A stretch of DNA of 64,000 nucleotides from a bacterium HR28. GTDB taxonomy: Bacteria > Chloroflexota > Chloroflexia > Thermomicrobiales > Thermomicrobiaceae. The notes under the pieces were generated by a model, which saw nothing but the letters and a program-made list of their open reading frames with translations, had not been told where the DNA came from and searched no databases. Below, piece by piece: positions 60,399-64,000 of this stretch. The position numbers and the translations under genes are program-made. Positions within the stretch are counted from its first letter, which is position 1. Each line of letters starts with the position of its first letter. The DNA is taken from NCBI GenBank assembly GCA_002898255.1, contig BEIE01000001.1:558001-622000 (forward strand). Reading direction: 5' to 3'.

Positions 60399-62723
60399 TT
60401 AGGATCCAGCCGGTGGTGCGGGGAGACGGACGAGGAATAACCCGCGATCCGTCAGGACATATGCCAGTCCCTGCACGTCATCGACGGCCAGATCACGCAA
60501 GCCATCAAGCGATGGCACACCTGACCCGCTGACGAACTGCTGGACAAGCGTCCCATCAGTGCGCAGGCGTAAGATGCGACCACTGCGTGTTCCAACGTAG
60601 CGGTAGGGTCGATCAGGCTGCTGAGAGAGTGCGACCGCATCGGTAACTGGTGGCTCAACTTGGGGCGTCACGGTTGCTTCCAAAGCACCGCGGTAGAACG
60701 TGAGCACTGTGCCGTCGGCGAGAAGCACATGGATGCGACCGTCAATCTCGAAGTCGACAGCGTTGCGCAGCTGGTCAGCTGCTTGTCCCCCCGTCCAGTC
60801 TTCGGGGAGATTGGCATAGGCGCCGTTCAAGAAGCGGAGGATCTGCCCGTTCTGTGGTTGAAGCAAGTAGAGGTTGCCAGTGAAGGTGCCAAGCGCGGCC
60901 ACATTCTGGTACGGTGCGCCAAAAGTCCCAACCGGGAGTGCGCTCCAGCGCGCGGCAGTCGGGTCGAAGAGGTAGGCGACGCTGCCGTCGAATGCGACTG
61001 GAGCGCCATCGGCCCAGGCTGCACCGACGAGTGGCCCAACGGTCACTCCGTCGACGATATCACCAGGGCCGAGCAAGCGCACGAGGCGTGTCCCGCCAGC
61101 ATCGAGGCGGTAAAGCGCGTCAGTAAGGAGATAGAGCTGGCCGTTGCCAAAGAAGAGGCGTGGGTGCACACCTTCTGGAGCTGCAGGCACGGATCCGAGG
61201 ACTTGAACCGCGCTGGCCGAGAGACGCTCCACGCGGAGAAGCTTGTCGAGCGTTCGTTCGATCGCTGCGCGTTCTTGCGCAAGGAGTTCGGGCTCGAGTC
61301 CGAGCGCAGCAGCGCGCTCGAGCCGTTGCGACGCGGTTGCCAAGTAGGCGCGGGCGATCGTGGAATCGGTGGCCTGCTCGGCGAGCTGTCGTTCAGCGAC
61401 CGCTGACTGGTACAGCTGAGCGAATTCCTGCCTCCGCTCGGCATTTCGTCCCGACTGTACCGAGACGACGAGCGTCGTAGTGAGCGCGCCAAGGAGGCCG
61501 ATGGCGATCAGGCCAGTGAGACGGCTGGCGGGGAGTCGCGGCAGCTGGCGCCGGACTGGAGTGAGATCAGGAAGGCGAATGCGGTCTTCGTGCCGTTCTA
61601 GGCGGGGCAGCCCGAACGTGCCATCGTCCTGAGGGAGAAGTGGGCGACGCCGACGTGCGACGAGCTGCCAGATTCCCAGCAGCCCAGTGACGGTTGCGAT
61701 CGCGAGCCCAGCAATGAGCTCGATCAGGGTTCGCCCCCCACGCCTGGAAGCCACCTGGTGCGGCTCGGGTTCATCCCCTGCGCCGACCGTCGCTTCTTCT
61801 GCCTGGCGGTCAGAAGCTGGCGGTCTGGCCTCATCGAGCGGGGCTGACTCTTCGTACAGGCTGGCGTCGTGGTCCGCCCGCTCCTCCCGTGCTCCCTTAG
61901 TCTGCTCGTCCAAAGGCGTGGCGTCAACTCCCTTCCTGTCTTGGGTTACTCCGGTACGCTCGTCCTGCCCGGTGTTCTCGGGGAGAAGAAGGCGCAAGAG
62001 TTCGCTGAGACGTCGAACTGGCTGAGCGCTGAAGCGGGGTTGTTCAGGGACGCGCAAGACCACTGCGGGGACCTGCTCCGCATCTCCTTCATCGATGGCG
62101 AGCTCTTCGAGCCACTCGAAGATTCGGCCAGGTGTTGCGTTGGGCAGCTCGTGGCTGTGGTTGTCCAGCAGGCGAGAGCCGTAGCGGCTGGTGGTAAGCA
62201 GGAGGAGATCGCCAGGTGCGCTACGGGTGTAGTAAAGGGCCGGTTGCAGTTGGCGAGCGCTCCCAAGTGCAGATGCAAAGCGGGTCGGCTCGCTCTCTCG
62301 GGGTGGGAAAGTGTACAAGTCACCATCCTGTGTCACGATCGCGCTACTCGGTGGCACTTGAGCCAGGATGAGATCGTGAGCACTGAGGATGGCGCACGTC
62401 GCACCGAACCGGTGCCACTGGCTGCCTGGGCGGCCGCTGTTGAGGGTAACCAGCCAGTGATTCGCCCGGAGATACGCTTCCGTGAGTGCCTCACTCGCCT
62501 CTTCAAGCGAGGTGTGTGTTCCGAGTTGCCAGAATGCGTGCTGGAGTAACGCGATGACGCGGCGGGCGACATCTGGACTACTGGGTAAGGGGTCGATCGG
62601 TTCCACGACGACTGCGAAGGCACGCAGCCCACTGGCCGTCGTGTCGGCAGCGTATTGGAGTGCAACGTAGGGAGATGCGCTTGCCCGGGCAAGGCGCGCG
62701 CTCCGCTCGATGACGTGCGCCAT
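60399..62723 (-). CDS. PP2C-like / membrane / beta-propeller protein
   Basis: About 774 residues in three parts. The N-terminal ~240 residues resemble a PP2C-type phosphatase fold (F-A-V-V-V-E near the start, F-G-A-T-C-A-I-L, G-D-L-L-L-L-T-T-S-R-Y-G), though the key aspartates are mostly missing, so it may be inactive. An acidic, low-complexity linker and two transmembrane helices (about 335-358 and 400-422) follow. The last ~300 residues form a repeated beta-strand region with N-L-Y-L-L-Q-P-Q, Y-L-L-T-D-A-L-Y-R-L and I-R-I-L-R-L-R-T-like pieces, probably a propeller or lactonase-like domain outside the cell. The ATG at 62723 follows GAGAGGAG. Neighbour of a TPR protein. Confidence 0.6.
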   Translation of the reverse strand: MAHVIERSARLARASASPYVALQYAADTTASGLRAFAVVVEPIDPLPSSPDVARRVIALLQHAFWQLGTHTSLEEASEALTEAYLRANHWLVTLNSGRPGSQWHRFGATCAILSAHDLILAQVPPSSAIVTQDGDLYTFPPRESEPTRFASALGSARQLQPALYYTRSAPGDLLLLTTSRYGSRLLDNHSHELPNATPGRIFEWLEELAIDEGDAEQVPAVVLRVPEQPRFSAQPVRRLSELLRLLLPENTGQDERTGVTQDRKGVDATPLDEQTKGAREERADHDASLYEESAPLDEARPPASDRQAEEATVGAGDEPEPHQVASRRGGRTLIELIAGLAIATVTGLLGIWQLVARRRRPLLPQDDGTFGLPRLERHEDRIRLPDLTPVRRQLPRLPASRLTGLIAIGLLGALTTTLVVSVQSGRNAERRQEFAQLYQSAVAERQLAEQATDSTIARAYLATASQRLERAAALGLEPELLAQERAAIERTLDKLLRVERLSASAVQVLGSVPAAPEGVHPRLFFGNGQLYLLTDALYRLDAGGTRLVRLLGPGDIVDGVTVGPLVGAAWADGAPVAFDGSVAYLFDPTAARWSALPVGTFGAPYQNVAALGTFTGNLYLLQPQNGQILRFLNGAYANLPEDWTGGQAADQLRNAVDFEIDGRIHVLLADGTVLTFYRGALEATVTPQVEPPVTDAVALSQQPDRPYRYVGTRSGRILRLRTDGTLVQQFVSGSGVPSLDGLRDLAVDDVQGLAYVLTDRGLFLVRLPAPPAGS

Positions 62724-62902
62724 CCTCGTGCTCCTCTCGCCAGTTTCCGAGGTCAACCGCTGGGCACGATCAGAGAGCAGCGCGGTGGATCCTCCTCCGC
62801 ACTTCCCACCGGCCTGCACTCCTGCCGTGCCTGCCTGGCAAGGGGCAGTCTAGCACACAGGGTGTACGTACGTCTAGAGGAACACGCGTTCGTACGCGGC
62901 TT

Positions 62903-64000
62903 CTAAGGGATGTCACGCGGGAGTTCTTCGTGCCGGGGTGGGATGAGTGGGGACTCGCTGAGGAGCTCGTCAGCCGGTTCGCTTGCGGCAGGTGAGCGTC
63001 GCAGGTCCGGCCCCAGCAGCTCACGCAGACTCGTAGCCAACTCGTCGTCACCTAAGGCGAGGGCAAGTTCGTACGCCAGTCGGAGATGATACCGTGCTTC
63101 GCCGTCGTTGCCCTGATCAAGGAGCAAGAGCGCTGCATTGTAGTGCAGTGCTAAGGCGGCGCGTCGATCCCCGAGTTGCTCGAAAAGTGCTACCGCCTCA
63201 CGATACGTGGCGAGGGCTTCCTCGACTCGACCGGACGCGTCAAGCACAGTAGCGAGCCCACGCAACGCACGAGCCTGCAACGGCAGCGACTCGATCTCCT
63301 GCGCGATTGTCGCAGCCGCTCGGTAGTGTTCTTCTGCCTCGCGGAAATAGTGGAGTGACTGATAGAGGCGCGCGATTCTCCCGTGGAGGCGCGTACGAAG
63401 TTCGTCGTTCCCCGTTGCGGTCGCAACATCGAGAGCTTGTCGGAGATAACCGATGGCTCCGTGCGGATCCGCGTCTTGGAGTTGCAGTTCGGCCAGGAGC
63501 AGCAGGGCTCGCTCGTGGGCGAGAAAGTCGCGCGCCTGTTCTGCCCGTTCACAGGCTTGGAGCAGGTGCTGCTCTGCCTCGCGACGCAGTCCTCGCGCCA
63601 GGGCGATCGAACCTTGGAGGACGGCGAGCTGTGCTTCCATTCGTGGGTCTTCGGTTACCTTGACCAAATTGGCAGCGTGCTTTGCGACCGTGATCGCGTC
63701 CTGGAGTTCACCAAACTCGAGCAGCACTTCGCCCGTACCCAGTAGCCAGCGTGCCTGCTCTGTTACGTCGCCCCGCTGCTGCGCCAGGCGGAAGGCTCGG
63801 GAGAGGTACTCGAGCGCTTCACCACGATGATCCAGGGCGGCATGAGCCAAACCGGAGAGCCCGAGGAGCCGCTGGCGGAGCGTCACGTCCTCCATTGCCT
63901 CGCTCTGTTGCTGTGCTAGCTGCAAGAACTGCAGCGCGCGCTGCGCCTGTTGTCCTTCGAGCGCAAGTTCTGCTGCATCAAGCAGTGCTCGAATCGCAGC
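62903..64000 (-). CDS. Tetratricopeptide-repeat protein (5' end outside the window)
   Basis: The frame stays open to the right edge, so the protein is N-terminally incomplete; a TTG at 63925 is only an internal codon. At least seven 34-residue helical repeats are seen, with the A-x-x-L/A-x-x-Y pattern (G-A-I-G-Y-L-R-Q-A-L, A-E-E-H-Y-R-A-A, A-L-A-T-Y-R-E-A-V). Such solenoids bind peptides or partner proteins. The C-terminal ~40 residues are polar and end L-P-R-D-I-P. It is upstream of the propeller protein on the same strand after about 180 bases and may be co-transcribed. What it binds is unknown. Confidence 0.75.
   Translation of the reverse strand, partial: AAIRALLDAAELALEGQQAQRALQFLQLAQQQSEAMEDVTLRQRLLGLSGLAHAALDHRGEALEYLSRAFRLAQQRGDVTEQARWLLGTGEVLLEFGELQDAITVAKHAANLVKVTEDPRMEAQLAVLQGSIALARGLRREAEQHLLQACERAEQARDFLAHERALLLLAELQLQDADPHGAIGYLRQALDVATATGNDELRTRLHGRIARLYQSLHYFREAEEHYRAAATIAQEIESLPLQARALRGLATVLDASGRVEEALATYREAVALFEQLGDRRAALALHYNAALLLLDQGNDGEARYHLRLAYELALALGDDELATSLRELLGPDLRRSPAASEPADELLSESPLIPPRHEELPRDIP

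Noticed and set aside
1-64000. CRISPR array, prophage or insertion sequence
   Set aside because: No regularly spaced repeats, no transposase or integrase, and no terminal inverted repeats were seen.

Overview
The window is 64 kb of GC-rich bacterial chromosome with short gaps, many GTG starts and stop/start overlaps. Gene content points to a thermophilic member of the Chloroflexota, class Thermomicrobia (Thermomicrobium or a relative). Signs of this are the MutL-like ASKHA gene pair, a SpoVS protein, two form II CoxL paralogues, a thermophile-type protoglobin, and two ABC transporters without their own ATPases. The assignment rests on remembered family content, not on a search.

Layout. 1-9.4 kb: the end of a probable murJ, tatA, a cytosine deaminase, two tandem form II CoxL (molybdenum hydroxylase) genes that share a 431-bp stretch of perfect identity, and the remnant of an FAD-linked oxidase. 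9.5-18 kb: small-molecule metabolism (VOC dioxygenase-like protein, M42 peptidase, 2-hydroxyacid dehydrogenase, DUF917 plus hydantoinase A), YggT, DUF951 and an MFS exporter. 18-22 kb: a peptide ABC importer. 22-28.7 kb: rny, spoVS, a PHP phosphoesterase, then PIN-TRAM, ispD, ispF and dtd. 28.8-44 kb: a zinc-ribbon protein, the MutL-like pair, a site-2 protease, dipeptidase, coaE, an ABC-F protein, lysA, the primary sigma factor, obg and relA/spoT. 45-47 kb: moeA and a moaD-moaE fusion, which fit the molybdenum enzymes at the start of the window, and a tRNA-Arg(UCU). 47.7-53.6 kb: a MarR regulator with a cysteine cluster and a sugar ABC importer controlled by a ROK repressor that has a XylR-type operator. 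54-64 kb: a candidate structured RNA gene, a protoglobin under a palindrome-overlapped promoter, a coiled-coil protein, an MscS channel, holB with a PSP1-like partner, and a phosphatase-like/propeller membrane protein next to a TPR protein.

The most interesting element is at 54,004-54,208. A clear vegetative promoter ends where a 14-bp helix begins. That helix closes a roughly 205-nt multibranched RNA and is followed at once by a T-run. The 5' arm can instead pair with a nearby second copy of the same 7-nt element, so two exclusive folds exist. I could not match it to 6S, SRP, RNase P, tmRNA or a known riboswitch.
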